Shown: positions 36,753 through 47,449, counted from the first letter of the stretch. The stretch: 64,000 nucleotides of DNA from Methylotenera sp. (GCF_029945535.1 NZ_JAQSCU010000018.1:305340-369339); one strand, 5' to 3'. Notes: a model not told the origin generated them from the letters alone. Program-made: numbers and translations.

Positions 36753-38411
36753 GTGTTGCCATTAAAATTGAACCCAAACGAATTAAATTCAGAAGTTCTG
36801 AATACTAACGTCAAACAAAGCCTTGCGGACTCTATCGACCTGTCCTTACAGCGCCATGCAATCAACATACTCAACATATTTCGCTTTGTTTTAAGTTTAG
36901 TTTTTATTGTTTCTTACCTTTACTTGGGTAAGGACTCCATATGGCAAGGCGGCTATGCCATACTCACATTCAAGTTGTCGATTGCTTACTTAATCTTCAG
37001 CATTTTTGTTTTGCTAATCAGCCCATTAAAGTCTGATGTGTATCGACTTTCTCTGCCACTTCAAATTACAGCAGATATTATTTTTATTATTTTGTTCATG
37101 TTTGCTGCTGGCGGCATCACTAGCGGTTTAGGGCTCTTACTCGTCATTATTATTGTCATTGCCAGCTTGGTCAGCAACGGTCGGTTGTCATTATTCTATG
37201 CAGCCATCGCGACTATTGGCTTATTGCTTGAACAAAGCTACCGAATACTTCTAGAAAATTTACCTCCAACTACCTACACACAGCCAGTGATGCTCAGCTT
37301 AAGTTGTTTTGCAACGGCTTGGCTGGCCTATAGTTTAGCCAAACGTATGCAGCATAGTGAAGCGCTGGCTTCTGCACGCGGTATTGATATTGAAAACTTA
37401 TCGCAAGTTAATGCCCTCATCACACAAGAGATGCAGGATGGCGTCATTGTGGTGGATGAAAACTTAAATATTCGTCATAACAATTTACAAGCCACCGCAC
37501 TACTTTCCTTAGCTCAAAATAGCGAAGCTAATTTCACTTTAACTAAGCAAGCGCCTGAAATTGCGACAATGTTTAATGATTGGGTCAATGGCGCAGACGA
37601 AAAGAACAACTCGAATATTTCCATCAGCAACCGTGAATTAAAACTTAGGTTTATGCCTATCAATCAACTGCAAGATTCGCCTTTATCAGAAAGAAATGCT
37701 GGCGCGGTAATCTTCATTCAAGATTTGAGCCAAATTCAAACGGCGGCACAACAAGCTAAACTGGCGGCGCTAGGCAGGTTAACCGCCAATATCGCACATG
37801 AAATTCGCAATCCATTAAGCGCAATCAGTCATGCAAACCAATTGCTTCAAGAAGATGAAAGTAACTCTAAATCGACTGAACGACTACTAGAAATTGTGGC
37901 TGATAACATTGGGCGTATCGATCAAATTATCAAAGATGTGCTTGAACTAAATAGACGAGATCGCACGCAGCAAGAGCTGTTTGAAATAAGTGACTTTCTC
38001 AGCAGCTTTCATGCGCAATTTTGCGCGGTGGAGAAAGTGCCAAACACACATTTTCAGCTGGATAATCTATCACAAAAAACCGTCTCTTTTGACAAACGCC
38101 ATCTAACGCAAATCTTATGGAATTTATGTAAAAATGGCTGGGAACATAGTCAAAAACAAGCTGGTAGCCTAAAAATCATTTGCTCTGAATTTAGTAAATC
38201 AGGTTTAAGCATCCAAATGATTGATGATGGTGAGGGCGTAGCCGAACAAGACCAATCTAGATTATTCGAACCATTTTTTACCACTAAAAATACTGGAAAT
38301 GGTTTAGGGCTTTATATTTCACGTGAGTTAGCTGAAGCCAATGGCGCAAAACTGAAATATCAAGCGTTAGCCAACGGCAGTGTCTTTATTTTGCAGCTAA
38401 AGAAGGCATAA
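36753..38411 (+). CDS. pilS: Sensor histidine kinase PilS
   Basis: PilS senses pilin levels in the membrane and phosphorylates PilR to control pilin transcription. The 552-residue protein has about six membrane helices (residues 45-200), a PAS-like segment (LITQEMQDGVIVVDENLNI), the H box ANIAHEIRNPLSAISHANQL (His349), N box LWNLCKNGWEHS and G boxes DDGEGV and GNGLGLYISREL. The start is taken as GTG at 36753, 10 bases after the preceding stop; upstream in-frame codons would overlap the previous gene in another frame. Confidence 0.93.
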   Translation: MLPLKLNPNELNSEVLNTNVKQSLADSIDLSLQRHAINILNIFRFVLSLVFIVSYLYLGKDSIWQGGYAILTFKLSIAYLIFSIFVLLISPLKSDVYRLSLPLQITADIIFIILFMFAAGGITSGLGLLLVIIIVIASLVSNGRLSLFYAAIATIGLLLEQSYRILLENLPPTTYTQPVMLSLSCFATAWLAYSLAKRMQHSEALASARGIDIENLSQVNALITQEMQDGVIVVDENLNIRHNNLQATALLSLAQNSEANFTLTKQAPEIATMFNDWVNGADEKNNSNISISNRELKLRFMPINQLQDSPLSERNAGAVIFIQDLSQIQTAAQQAKLAALGRLTANIAHEIRNPLSAISHANQLLQEDESNSKSTERLLEIVADNIGRIDQIIKDVLELNRRDRTQQELFEISDFLSSFHAQFCAVEKVPNTHFQLDNLSQKTVSFDKRHLTQILWNLCKNGWEHSQKQAGSLKIICSEFSKSGLSIQMIDDGEGVAEQDQSRLFEPFFTTKNTGNGLGLYISRELAEANGAKLKYQALANGSVFILQLKKA

Positions 38412-38417
38412 TAACGC

Positions 38418-39824
38418 ATGACTCAAAAACTGACCTGCTTAATCGTTGACGACGAAACTGATATTCGTGAATTACTCACAATGACGCTAGAGCGCATGGA
38501 TATTGACACTTATAGCGCGAGTAATATTCAGGAAGCCAAGTCTTTACTCAATCAACGCCAATACGCACTGTGCTTAACTGATATGCAAATGCCGGGCGGG
38601 ACCGGATTGGATTTAGTCAATTATATTAGTGAATTTCACCCAGGTTTACCAGTTGCAGTCATCACCGCGCATGCCAGTGCTGAAAATGCGGTATCTGCAC
38701 TCAAAGCAGGTGCTTTTGATTATCTAAGCAAGCCTATTTCACTCAAGCAGTTACGCCCAGTGATCGAGTTCGCCCTTAAGCTGACATCGCAAGCCAGCGC
38801 AAGCAAAGGTGATGCACTTGAAATGATAGGTGATTCTGAGCCTATGGTGCATGTACGCACGATGATTGCTAAGCTTGCGCGTAGCCAAGCGCCAGTTTAC
38901 ATCAGTGGCGAATCTGGAAGTGGTAAAGAGCTTGCGGCCAAACTCATACACAAGAATAGCTCTAGGGGTGACGGTGCCTTTATTGCCGTGAACTGCGGGG
39001 CGATTCCAGAAAACTTGATGGAAAGCGAATTTTTCGGCTATAAAAAAGGTTCATTTACTGGCGCAAACCAAGATAAAGAAGGTATGTTTCAAGCGGCGAA
39101 TGGCGGGACTTTATTTTTAGATGAAGTCGCTGACTTACCGCTGGCGATGCAGGTTAAACTCCTGCGTGCTATTCAAGAGAAAAAAGTTCGCATGGTAGGC
39201 GGCACCAATGAAGAGGCCGTGGATGTACGCATTATCAGCGCCACTCATAAAAACCTAGCTGAAATGATGGATGCAGGGCTGTTCAGGCAAGATTTGTATT
39301 ACCGCCTAAACGTTATTCAACTTAAAATGCCTTCTTTGCGCGACCGTCCAACTGATATTCCCTTACTCGCAAATTTATTACTCGCAAAACTATGCACCTA
39401 CCAAAAAATCAGCATGCCTGAATTAGATAGCGACGCGCAGGCCTATATCTCAAAAATGCAGTTTCCTGGCAATGTGCGCGAGTTAGAGAACATGCTGGAA
39501 CGTGCTTTAGCCATGAGTGATGGCAAAATGATTACGATTGAAGATTTAAGTTATGGAAATAGCCACCCTACCGGTTCAGAGTTGAATTCACAGAAGAGCT
39601 CAACGCTTAATGGCGAAAAACCGCTAGAACTCAACCTATCTGACTATCTTGAAGATGTTGAGAAAAAAGCGATTGTTAAAGCCTTAGAGAAAACTAATAA
39701 CAACAAAACAGCCGCGGCGAAGTTGCTCGGTGTTAGCTTTCGCACCTTACGTTACAGACTATCTAAGCTGGGCTTAGCTAAAGAAAGTGATTTAGACCCA
39801 AACTTTGAAAACGATGAAACCTAG
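38418..39824 (+). CDS. pilR: Sigma-54-dependent response regulator PilR
   Basis: A 468-residue NtrC-type activator: receiver domain (phospho-acceptor Asp55 in CLTDMQMPGG), AAA+ domain with Walker A GESGSGKELAAK, the sigma-54 contact loop GSFTGA (usual GAFTGA), Walker B GTLFLDEVADLP, and a Fis-type helix-turn-helix NNKTAAAKLLGVSFRTLRYR. It follows pilS by 6 bases. Its likely target is the sigma-54 promoter of the pilin-like gene at 16548-16564. Confidence 0.95.
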   Translation: MTQKLTCLIVDDETDIRELLTMTLERMDIDTYSASNIQEAKSLLNQRQYALCLTDMQMPGGTGLDLVNYISEFHPGLPVAVITAHASAENAVSALKAGAFDYLSKPISLKQLRPVIEFALKLTSQASASKGDALEMIGDSEPMVHVRTMIAKLARSQAPVYISGESGSGKELAAKLIHKNSSRGDGAFIAVNCGAIPENLMESEFFGYKKGSFTGANQDKEGMFQAANGGTLFLDEVADLPLAMQVKLLRAIQEKKVRMVGGTNEEAVDVRIISATHKNLAEMMDAGLFRQDLYYRLNVIQLKMPSLRDRPTDIPLLANLLLAKLCTYQKISMPELDSDAQAYISKMQFPGNVRELENMLERALAMSDGKMITIEDLSYGNSHPTGSELNSQKSSTLNGEKPLELNLSDYLEDVEKKAIVKALEKTNNNKTAAAKLLGVSFRTLRYRLSKLGLAKESDLDPNFENDET

Positions 39825-39878
39825 TTAAACGTTAGTCTAACTAGGCATCATTCTAATAAGCAGTTTAGGCTAATACTT

Positions 39879-40880
39879 TTAACCTAACACTAGTACCAAA
39901 TAAGTCACATACATCGCACCATTCACCAGCAAATGCCAAACTCGGATGCCGCCTTTAGCAACTAAATATCGCAACCAGATTGACGCAAGCAAAGTCATAG
40001 CAATGCCCAGCACAACCTCTTTGCGCGGCTCCCACGGCGTTAGCATAATACCAATCGCCGGTAACAAAGTACCTTGAAATACCATGGCGCCTGTAATATT
40101 ACCGAATGCCAGAGTGTCTTTGCCTTTGCGTATCCATAAAATGCTGTTCACTTTTTCAGGTAATTCGGTAGCAATCGGAATAATGAGTAAAGATAGTAAC
40201 AATGCTGAGATACCGATGATGTGAGCGGCCGCTTCAACACCGTGAATAAAGCCTTTAGCGCCAGCAATCAACAAACCCAGACCTAACAACAACTGAATAA
40301 CAATCACTACCATATTATTTGGCAAGCCAGTTTTACATAAGAACATATCACCACCCGCTTCGGTAGCGTGACCGTCCTCTACCAAGGCTTTTGAAGCATT
40401 AATCGTCATCATCACGTAAATAACATAAATTAATACCATGCAAGCACCCAAGCCATAGCGCACCGTTGTTAATGTGTGAGGCACATACATGGCAACTGCT
40501 GCAAAGGTAAATGCGGCGATAAAAAAGTTAAGGTCACGTGTTAAACCAGTACGCTCTGGCCTTAAGTGTCCTTGCGTTCCGCGACGCTTCCAAACCGAAA
40601 TCGCCATGAGCGAAATAGATAAAGTCGCTAGCATCAAAGGTGCGCCTAGAATTGAACCTACGCCAATTTCTTCGTTGGTTGCAACGTTTTGCGTACCGGC
40701 TAACAAAGCGAGTAAGGGCACCATGGTTTCGGGCAAGGCAGTACCAACCGCAGCAAAGATAGAACCCGTCACGCCTTCAGAAATACCAAGCTTTTCGCCC
40801 AAGTGTTCAAGCGCGTTGGTAAAGACTTCTGCCGCGATTAAAATCACGATCAGCATGACGAATAACTCTAAAAATACCAT
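39879..40880 (-). CDS. Sodium/calcium exchanger family membrane protein
   Basis: A 333-residue CaCA-family protein with ten or eleven hydrophobic segments arranged as two halves. The first alpha repeat has GTALPETMVPLLALLAGTQN and VGSILGAPLML; the second has IPIATELPEKVNSILWIRKG and GNITGAMVFQGTLLPAIG. These are the ion-binding regions of Na+/Ca2+ or cation/proton exchangers. The ion is not predictable by eye. Divergent from ampD. Confidence 0.9.
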   Translation of the reverse strand: MVFLELFVMLIVILIAAEVFTNALEHLGEKLGISEGVTGSIFAAVGTALPETMVPLLALLAGTQNVATNEEIGVGSILGAPLMLATLSISLMAISVWKRRGTQGHLRPERTGLTRDLNFFIAAFTFAAVAMYVPHTLTTVRYGLGACMVLIYVIYVMMTINASKALVEDGHATEAGGDMFLCKTGLPNNMVVIVIQLLLGLGLLIAGAKGFIHGVEAAAHIIGISALLLSLLIIPIATELPEKVNSILWIRKGKDTLAFGNITGAMVFQGTLLPAIGIMLTPWEPRKEVVLGIAMTLLASIWLRYLVAKGGIRVWHLLVNGAMYVTYLVLVLG

Positions 40881-40986
40881 CTGGTTTTCCCTAACTATTG
40901 CAAAATTTGGAGTAAATATTTGTTTACGCCGTCATTTTATCGGAATACTGCAATTTACATCTAAATTTCGCATAAAATTAACCATT

Positions 40987-41532
40987 ATGAAATCTTACGC
41001 TCTCAATGAAGCTGGCATGGCGACTAATGCGCAATATATCGCATCGCCTAACTTTGACATTAGACCTGAAACTGAAATCAGTTTAATTGTCATCCACAAC
41101 ATTAGCCTGCCGCCCAGCCAGTATGGTGGTAACGGCATTATTGAGCTATTTACTAATTGCCTTAACCCTGATGAACATCCTTATTATGCTGAAATTTATA
41201 CACGCAAAGTATCATCGCACTTTCTCATTCGGCGTGATGGCGAACTGATACAGTTTGTGTCTTGCCTAGACCGTGCTTGGCATGCGGGGGTGTCAAATTG
41301 GAATGGTCGGGAACGTTGCAACGATTTCTCGGTCGGAATAGAGCTTGAGGGTTCGGACTTTGAAGCATTTGAGCCAGCGCAGTACCTTACACTCAAAAAA
41401 TTGATAGCAAGCCTGATTAGCGCTTACCCGATTCAGGCTATAGTGGGACATTCTGATATTGCACCCATACGCAAAACAGATCCTGGACCCTATTTTGATT
41501 GGTCTCAAGTAGATAGAATACATAAAAATTAA
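40987..41532 (+). CDS. ampD: 1,6-anhydro-N-acetylmuramyl-L-alanine amidase AmpD
   Basis: AmpD cleaves the muropeptide 1,6-anhydroMurNAc-peptide during wall recycling and so limits AmpC beta-lactamase induction. The 181-residue zinc amidase has LIVIHNISLPPSQYGGNGI with zinc His, SSHFLIRRDG, CLDRAWHAG, and VGHSDIAPIRKTDPGPYFDW with His and Asp ligands. The ATG at 40987 is used; the frame stays open upstream but there it is antisense to the exchanger gene. Confidence 0.96.
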   Translation: MKSYALNEAGMATNAQYIASPNFDIRPETEISLIVIHNISLPPSQYGGNGIIELFTNCLNPDEHPYYAEIYTRKVSSHFLIRRDGELIQFVSCLDRAWHAGVSNWNGRERCNDFSVGIELEGSDFEAFEPAQYLTLKKLIASLISAYPIQAIVGHSDIAPIRKTDPGPYFDWSQVDRIHKN

Positions 41533-41567
41533 AATCTAAAATTAAGAAACTATTAAATCCTAAAAAT

Positions 41568-42713
41568 ATGCAAAAAAATATCCGATTTTTCTTTATCGTA
41601 TTACTTTCTACCTTAATAATTGCTTGTGGTGCTAAAGACGCCGCTTCAGACAAATCTGAAGCCGATAAAAAAAACGCAAAACCAACGCTCGTAACGGTCA
41701 CTCAAGTGAAAAATCAAGCCGTTGAAACTAGTGAAGAAACTATTGGTACGCTTGAAGGATTAACGAATCCGACACTTTCTGCTGAAGTCGCTGCCCGCGT
41801 CGTTAAAATTCATGTGAATACTGGCGAAGCAGTCAAACAAGGGCAGCTTATTGCTACGTTAGATGCATCTGACTTCGGTATGCAACGTAACGAAGCGCAA
41901 GCTGAAGTAGCGCGTATTGAAGCGTTATTATCGAACCAAGTCAAAACCGTTGAGCGTAACCAAGCATTGGTGAATAAGAAATTTATCTCACAAAATGCAG
42001 TTGATAATGAAGTGGCGCAACAGAGTGTATTAAAAGAGCAATTAGTTGGTGCTAAAGCCCGTGTTGGCAGCATTAACCACAGCAGTAGCAAAACCAAAAT
42101 ATATGCGCCAGCCAGCGGTAATGTTGAAAAAAAATTGGTTGATGACGGTGAGTTTGTAAAAGTGGGTGACCCCATTATTATGATTGTGTCTAAGCAACAT
42201 CTACGTGCACACCTGCCTTTTCCTGAGTACATCGCAGCAAAACTCAAACCCGGTTTAGAAGTACGCCTCACCTCACCAACTAGTGAAACTATCGTTAAAA
42301 GTACAATTCACGACTTAAAACCAATGATAGTTGAAGGCAGCCGTACCGTTGATGTGATTGCTGACATACTAGGCTCGCCAGATTGGCAACCTGGCGCCAG
42401 TGTGACGGGCACCGTTGTTCTTGGTGAACAGGCTGCCGCAATGATGGTGCCAGAGCAAAGCGTAGTGTTACGCCCTGCTGGAGAAGTTGTTTATGTAGTG
42501 CGTAATAACAAGGCCTATCAAGCTGTTGTGAAAACAGGCTCACATCAAAACGGTTTAGTTGAGCTGGTTAGTGGTGTGAATGAAAATGACACTATTGTTG
42601 TTGATGGCGCTGGGTTTTTAACTGACGATACTGCTATTAAAATTGCTGATGCCTCAGCAGGCGCAAATATCGATAAAGCAGGCAATCAACATAACAAAAA
42701 ATCCGCACCGTAA
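41568..42713 (+). CDS. RND efflux periplasmic adaptor (membrane fusion protein)
   Basis: A 381-residue adaptor with a lipoprotein signal (FFIVLLSTLIIACGAKD; lipid Cys at about residue 20). Lipoyl half-domains include AARVVKIHVNTGEAVKQGQL and YAPASGNVEKKLVDDGEFV, around an alpha-hairpin, followed by a beta-barrel and membrane-proximal domain. It pairs with the RND pump 25 bases downstream. No outer-membrane factor gene follows, so the pump probably borrows one from elsewhere. Confidence 0.93.
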   Translation: MQKNIRFFFIVLLSTLIIACGAKDAASDKSEADKKNAKPTLVTVTQVKNQAVETSEETIGTLEGLTNPTLSAEVAARVVKIHVNTGEAVKQGQLIATLDASDFGMQRNEAQAEVARIEALLSNQVKTVERNQALVNKKFISQNAVDNEVAQQSVLKEQLVGAKARVGSINHSSSKTKIYAPASGNVEKKLVDDGEFVKVGDPIIMIVSKQHLRAHLPFPEYIAAKLKPGLEVRLTSPTSETIVKSTIHDLKPMIVEGSRTVDVIADILGSPDWQPGASVTGTVVLGEQAAAMMVPEQSVVLRPAGEVVYVVRNNKAYQAVVKTGSHQNGLVELVSGVNENDTIVVDGAGFLTDDTAIKIADASAGANIDKAGNQHNKKSAP

Positions 42714-42738
42714 TTCTTAACGCCAAAGTAAACAGCAC

Positions 42739-45700
42739 ATGACATTGCCTGAACTATCCATTAAACGCCACGTTCTCGCTTGGATGGTCTCTGGCGTGAT
42801 TATTCTGTTCGGCATCATCGCCTATCAGCGCATTGGTGTAGACCGCGTACCATCGATTGATTTTCCTGTCATCACGGTCAATACCACTTTACGTGGCGCT
42901 AATCCTGACGTGGTTGATACTAGCATTACCAGCGTCATTGAATCTGCCATTAACACTACGCCAGGTATTGAGCATATTCAGTCGGCCTCATCACCAGGGG
43001 TGTCCAGCATCAGCATTACCTTTGCACTAAGTAAAAACATTGATGTGGCTTACAACGAGGTGCAATCCAAAGTAAATCAAGTAGTGCGTCGTTTACCAAC
43101 GGACACTGACCCACCTGTAGTACAAAAAGTTGATTCTAATGCTTCACCAGTCATTTGGCTGGCATTAAGTGGTGATCGCACCATACAACAGCTCAATCTA
43201 TACGCCAGCAATGTGCTGAAAAAGAAATTTGAAACCATCAATGGCGTGGGAGAAGTTACGTTAGGTGGACGTAGAGATCGCGTTATTCGCGTTTATATTC
43301 AACCTGAGCGCATGGCTGCTTACAAACTCACCGCCAATGATCTAATCGAAGCATTTAATCGTGAGCACGTGCAGCTTCCCGGCGGGTTTTTAGTCAGTTC
43401 TCAAGCTGAACAACTGCTAAAACTTGATCTTGAATTTCATAAAATTACAGATCTAGCGAATATGGTCATTGTCGATAAAGCTGGCGCACCTATACGCCTA
43501 AAAGATGTTGCAACGCTGGAAGATGGCATTTCGGATAACCGCCAAATAGCTCGCTATAACGGCAAGCCAACAGTCGGTATCGGTATGGTAAAAATCGCCA
43601 ACGCCAACACTGTCGACATTATTAAAGAAGTTGAACGTAGATTAGAGACAGATGTTCGTCCTAATTTACCAGCAGGCATGGTGCTGGAGATTTCTACTAA
43701 CGATGGTATTTTCATCAACCAACTAGTTGCATCGCTCAAAGAACATTTGGTTGAAGGCACTTTGTTTGCTGCACTGATTGTATTAATTTTTATGCGATCT
43801 TTTAGTTCTACTGTAATGATCTGCTTGGAAATTCCAGTATCGCTTTTAGGTGCAATTGCGGTGATGTACTTTGCCGGCTACACTTTTAATAGTATGACCT
43901 TGCTCGCATTGCTCTTATTAATCGGCGTGGTGGTCGACGATGCCATCGTGGTGCGCGAAAGCATATTGCGCCACATGGAAGGCGAAGTTGGTGAAGGTAT
44001 TAGTGCGGCAGATTTAAAAAATCCGCTAGCCGTAGCCGCATTCCGAACCAAAACCACTATTCTAGGCAGTAATGAAGTGGTATTTGCCGTACTTGCCTCT
44101 TCTGCCTCGCTCGTTTGTATCTTTGCACCCGTGATTTTTATGGACGGCATTATCGGCATGTTTTTTAAATCGTTTGCTGTGGTTGTGACATTCGGCGTAC
44201 TGGTATCGCTGCTGGTTTCTCTCACGCTCACACCTATGCTGTGTTCGCGCTACTTAAGCGTCACCCATAATGAAAATGCGCTTTATAAAGCGGTTGGTCG
44301 CATATTAGGCCGTATGGATGAAGTATACAAAAAGCTTCTTTACTCATCACTCAACCATCGTGGATTAGTGTTATTAATCACGTTGATTTTTGTTGCTGTG
44401 AGCGGATTTTACTCACTTAAATATGTAGAGAAAGATTTTGTACCAGAGACCGACGAAGGCAGCTTTACCATCAATATTAAAACACCGCTTGGCTCAAGTC
44501 TGGACTACACCAATTCACGCTTAAAATTAGTAGAAGCAACCCTTGCTACGCATAAAAGTGAGATAGATAGTTACTTTGCCACGATAGGCGCGGGCTCACG
44601 TGGACAAGTTAACCAAGGCAACGTCAATGTACGTTTAAAGCCCAAAGAAGAGCGCGCTAAAAGCCAACAATCCCTGATTAAGGAATTGAAAAAGGAATTA
44701 GATCAAATTCCTGGTGTACGCGCCATTCCCTCCCCTAGCTCGATTACGCGCGGTCAACGCTCTGAAAAACTGCAATTCAATCTCACTGGGGTAAATTTGC
44801 AAGAAATCGGCCGCATTTCGCAATTATTACAGCGAGAGTTAGGTGCCAATAGCGACATTGGCAAGGTTGATGTCGATGTGCAGCTAGATTTACCGCAGCT
44901 CAATATGCAGATTGACCGCACCAGAGCATCCGCTCTTGGCATTAGCGCTAATGATATCGCTACAGCGGTTTCACTCTATGCAGGCGGCATCAATATAGCC
45001 AAATACAATGAGTTGAATGGCGACGGCCAGCGTTACGACATCCGCATAAAAGCCAATGACTCCGAACTTGAAAGCATCGCTGATTTAAACAAAATCTACC
45101 TACGCAGCAGCACCGGTGAATTAGTCAGAATCGACGCAGTTGCAAGCTTTAGTAAAGAGTTAGGCGCCGCTGTGATTGGTCGCTATGACTTGCAATATGC
45201 AGTCAATTTTTATGCAAATCCCGCGGTTCCTCTTGGCGAAGCTGTGGACATAGTTAAAGCCACCGCGGCCAAAATTGTGCCGCCTGATTACACGCTCAAA
45301 CTTACAGGCCAAGCAGAAGAGTTTGGCAAAACCATGAAAAACATCAAGTTTGTATTCGCTCTCGGTTTCCTTTTGCTCTATATGGTACTCGCCAGCCAGT
45401 TCAACTCATTTATACAGCCACTATTCATTATGCTTGCGCAGCCACTCGCCATCATTGGCGGCTTGATTGCGCTACTCATGACAGGCAATACCTTAAACAT
45501 CTACTCAATGATAGGCTTGGTATTGCTGATAGGTTTGGTCGCCAAAAACTCTATTTTGCTGGTAGACCTCACCAATCAATTAGTAGAAAAAGGCGCTAGC
45601 ATTAACGATGCTCTTAAAGAGGCCTGCCCTATTCGCCTGCGCCCAGTAGTAATGACCTCGCTCACCATTATTCTAGCGCTGTTACCAGCAGCGCTAGGCT

Positions 45701-45840
45701 TAGGCGCAGGCTCTGAAACCAACAAGCCACTATCAGTCGCGATTATTGGTGGGATGATTTCGTCAACTTTGTTAACCTTAGTTGTCGTGCCAGCAGCTTA
45801 TTCGTTAGTGATGGGTGGGCTTAAAAGATTGAACCGATAG
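42739..45840 (+). CDS. RND efflux pump, HAE1/AcrB type
   Basis: A 1033-residue inner-membrane proton-driven exporter. It starts LPELSIKRHVLAWMVSGVII. The proton-relay residues are present: Asp-Asp in IGVVVDDAIVVRES (TM4) and Lys in LIGLVAKNSILLVDLTNQ (TM10). The two large periplasmic loops and the final GSETNKPLSVAIIGGM are typical. Specific substrates cannot be read from sequence. A weak hairpin lies 56 bases after the stop. Confidence 0.95.
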   Translation: MTLPELSIKRHVLAWMVSGVIILFGIIAYQRIGVDRVPSIDFPVITVNTTLRGANPDVVDTSITSVIESAINTTPGIEHIQSASSPGVSSISITFALSKNIDVAYNEVQSKVNQVVRRLPTDTDPPVVQKVDSNASPVIWLALSGDRTIQQLNLYASNVLKKKFETINGVGEVTLGGRRDRVIRVYIQPERMAAYKLTANDLIEAFNREHVQLPGGFLVSSQAEQLLKLDLEFHKITDLANMVIVDKAGAPIRLKDVATLEDGISDNRQIARYNGKPTVGIGMVKIANANTVDIIKEVERRLETDVRPNLPAGMVLEISTNDGIFINQLVASLKEHLVEGTLFAALIVLIFMRSFSSTVMICLEIPVSLLGAIAVMYFAGYTFNSMTLLALLLLIGVVVDDAIVVRESILRHMEGEVGEGISAADLKNPLAVAAFRTKTTILGSNEVVFAVLASSASLVCIFAPVIFMDGIIGMFFKSFAVVVTFGVLVSLLVSLTLTPMLCSRYLSVTHNENALYKAVGRILGRMDEVYKKLLYSSLNHRGLVLLITLIFVAVSGFYSLKYVEKDFVPETDEGSFTINIKTPLGSSLDYTNSRLKLVEATLATHKSEIDSYFATIGAGSRGQVNQGNVNVRLKPKEERAKSQQSLIKELKKELDQIPGVRAIPSPSSITRGQRSEKLQFNLTGVNLQEIGRISQLLQRELGANSDIGKVDVDVQLDLPQLNMQIDRTRASALGISANDIATAVSLYAGGINIAKYNELNGDGQRYDIRIKANDSELESIADLNKIYLRSSTGELVRIDAVASFSKELGAAVIGRYDLQYAVNFYANPAVPLGEAVDIVKATAAKIVPPDYTLKLTGQAEEFGKTMKNIKFVFALGFLLLYMVLASQFNSFIQPLFIMLAQPLAIIGGLIALLMTGNTLNIYSMIGLVLLIGLVAKNSILLVDLTNQLVEKGASINDALKEACPIRLRPVVMTSLTIILALLPAALGLGAGSETNKPLSVAIIGGMISSTLLTLVVVPAAYSLVMGGLKRLNR

Positions 45841-45896
45841 CACTGCTTACAGACGAATAAGCGTGGTCTAGCAAGGTTAGAAGGCTAAGGACAAAT

Positions 45897-45915
45897 AACG
45901 CTTTTCTAAAGCGTT
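45897..45915 (+). terminator. Weak hairpin after the RND pump gene
   Basis: AACGCTTT and AAAGCGTT form an 8-bp stem with a 3-base loop, without a T run. It lies in a 256-base gap before the yjgN-like gene, where I see no gene and no clear promoter. Confidence 0.35.
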
Positions 45916-46096
45916 GCATATCTCGTTTATCTTCAATTATATTCAATCTATCTTATCAAAAACTAACCGATTGGTACTGTTTTGGCTTGTATTGGACAAA
46001 GCACATACTGGTGCTAATATCTCACATCTGCTTAATTGCAGGTATGCTCTAGATATGCCTTACTTGAATAAAAACAAACAATATTAAGGGAAAAAT

Positions 46097-47449
46097 ATGT
46101 CAGAAAATCAAACACCCGTCATCTTTACGGGAAAAGCGGGGGAGTATTTTGGTATTTGGATTGTAAATTTACTGCTATCCATTGTCACATTAGGTATTTA
46201 TTCAGCTTGGGCAAAAGTGCGTCGTAAAAAATATTTTTATAATAATACGCTGCTCGATGGCGTTGGTTTTGATTACCACGCAAACCCAATCAATATTCTA
46301 AAAGGCCGTATCATCGCCTTTGTTTTGTTTGTGATTTACAGTGCGCTTTCTGGTATTAACCCAGCATTCGGCCTTTTGATGGCGTTTATATTATTTCTTG
46401 CGCTGCCTTGGATTATTGTTCGTGGCATGATGTTTAACGCACGCAACTCTAGCTACCGTGGTTTACGCTTTGATTTTAATGGCAAATACGGCGAGGCTAT
46501 AAAAGTTTTTATTGGCTACACATTGTTAATCATCGTCACATTAGGTTTGGCTATTCCATTTGTAGCACAACGCACCCAAAAATTTGTGATCTCTGGTCAT
46601 AAATTTGGTGTGAGCAATTTCAAAATGGAAGCTTTAGTAAAAGACTTCTACAAAATCTATCTCGTTATTTTTATCATTCCATTACTAGGTATTGTCGCTG
46701 CGATTGCGATTCCTGCTTATCAACACTATAAAGTTAAAGCGGCTAGTCACGTCAGCTCATATCAAACGCAACACTTCTCTCAAGCCTCAACTAGTGTAAA
46801 GGCTGATATGGACACGGGTGGTTTTATTAAAGTAGCCGACGTGACCACTACTGAACCTGTTACAACTGAAAATTACGCTACTGAAGAAGCTGCAACAGCT
46901 GATGCAAACATTTCTGAAGCAGAATACCTCAAAAACTTAACACCTGAAGAGCTTGCTGAATATAACAAGTTGATTAAGGCCGCTGAAACTAATAACCCTG
47001 ATGCAGGCATTACAACACCTAAAAAAGATCCACTAGCAGGTGCATTTGCTGGCCTGATTGGTAAATGGGGTGTGGCTGCAGCAATATTGGCTGGTTTAAT
47101 TGGCATATTGCTGTATCTTGCTGTTATTTTTTCATTCGCAGCTTATATGAAATCACGTATTCATAATCTCGTTTTTAACAACACTACACTTGAGCATATT
47201 GGATTTTTTAGTAACCAACGTATGCGCGATTTACTCTTACTATACATCACCAATACTATTGTTTTGATCTGCACATTAGGACTTGCGACGCCTTGGGTAC
47301 ATATTCGTATGGCAAAATATACGGCGAATCATTTAGCACTCACAGGTGAAACAGATTGGGATAAATTTGTAGGTGAGAAAAAAGACGCATCCCGCGCATT
47401 AGGTGAAGAAATTGCCGATATGTTTGATGTTGATATTTCATTCGGTTAA
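46097..47449 (+). CDS. YjgN family (DUF898) membrane protein with inserted linker
   Basis: A 450-residue membrane protein. The DUF898 unit starts FTGKAGEYFGIWIVNLLLS then VTLGIYSAWAKVRRKKYFY, and a second such unit (LLYITNTIVLICTLGLATPW then VHIRMAKYTANHL) lies near the C-terminus. Between them is an insertion of about 130 residues: a segment PLLGIVAAIAIPAYQHYKV, which looks like a pilin alpha-1 helix, then a Thr/Ala/Glu-rich linker. The M48 protease gene follows 8 bases downstream, a pairing seen for this family in other Proteobacteria. Function unknown. The 5' ribosome site AAGGGA is good. Confidence 0.87.
   Translation: MSENQTPVIFTGKAGEYFGIWIVNLLLSIVTLGIYSAWAKVRRKKYFYNNTLLDGVGFDYHANPINILKGRIIAFVLFVIYSALSGINPAFGLLMAFILFLALPWIIVRGMMFNARNSSYRGLRFDFNGKYGEAIKVFIGYTLLIIVTLGLAIPFVAQRTQKFVISGHKFGVSNFKMEALVKDFYKIYLVIFIIPLLGIVAAIAIPAYQHYKVKAASHVSSYQTQHFSQASTSVKADMDTGGFIKVADVTTTEPVTTENYATEEAATADANISEAEYLKNLTPEELAEYNKLIKAAETNNPDAGITTPKKDPLAGAFAGLIGKWGVAAAILAGLIGILLYLAVIFSFAAYMKSRIHNLVFNNTTLEHIGFFSNQRMRDLLLLYITNTIVLICTLGLATPWVHIRMAKYTANHLALTGETDWDKFVGEKKDASRALGEEIADMFDVDISFG

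Noticed and set aside
40489-40986. Open frame continuing 166 codons upstream of the ampD ATG
   Set aside because: This part is antisense to the cation exchanger gene and its translation does not resemble AmpD; the family begins near the ATG at 40987.
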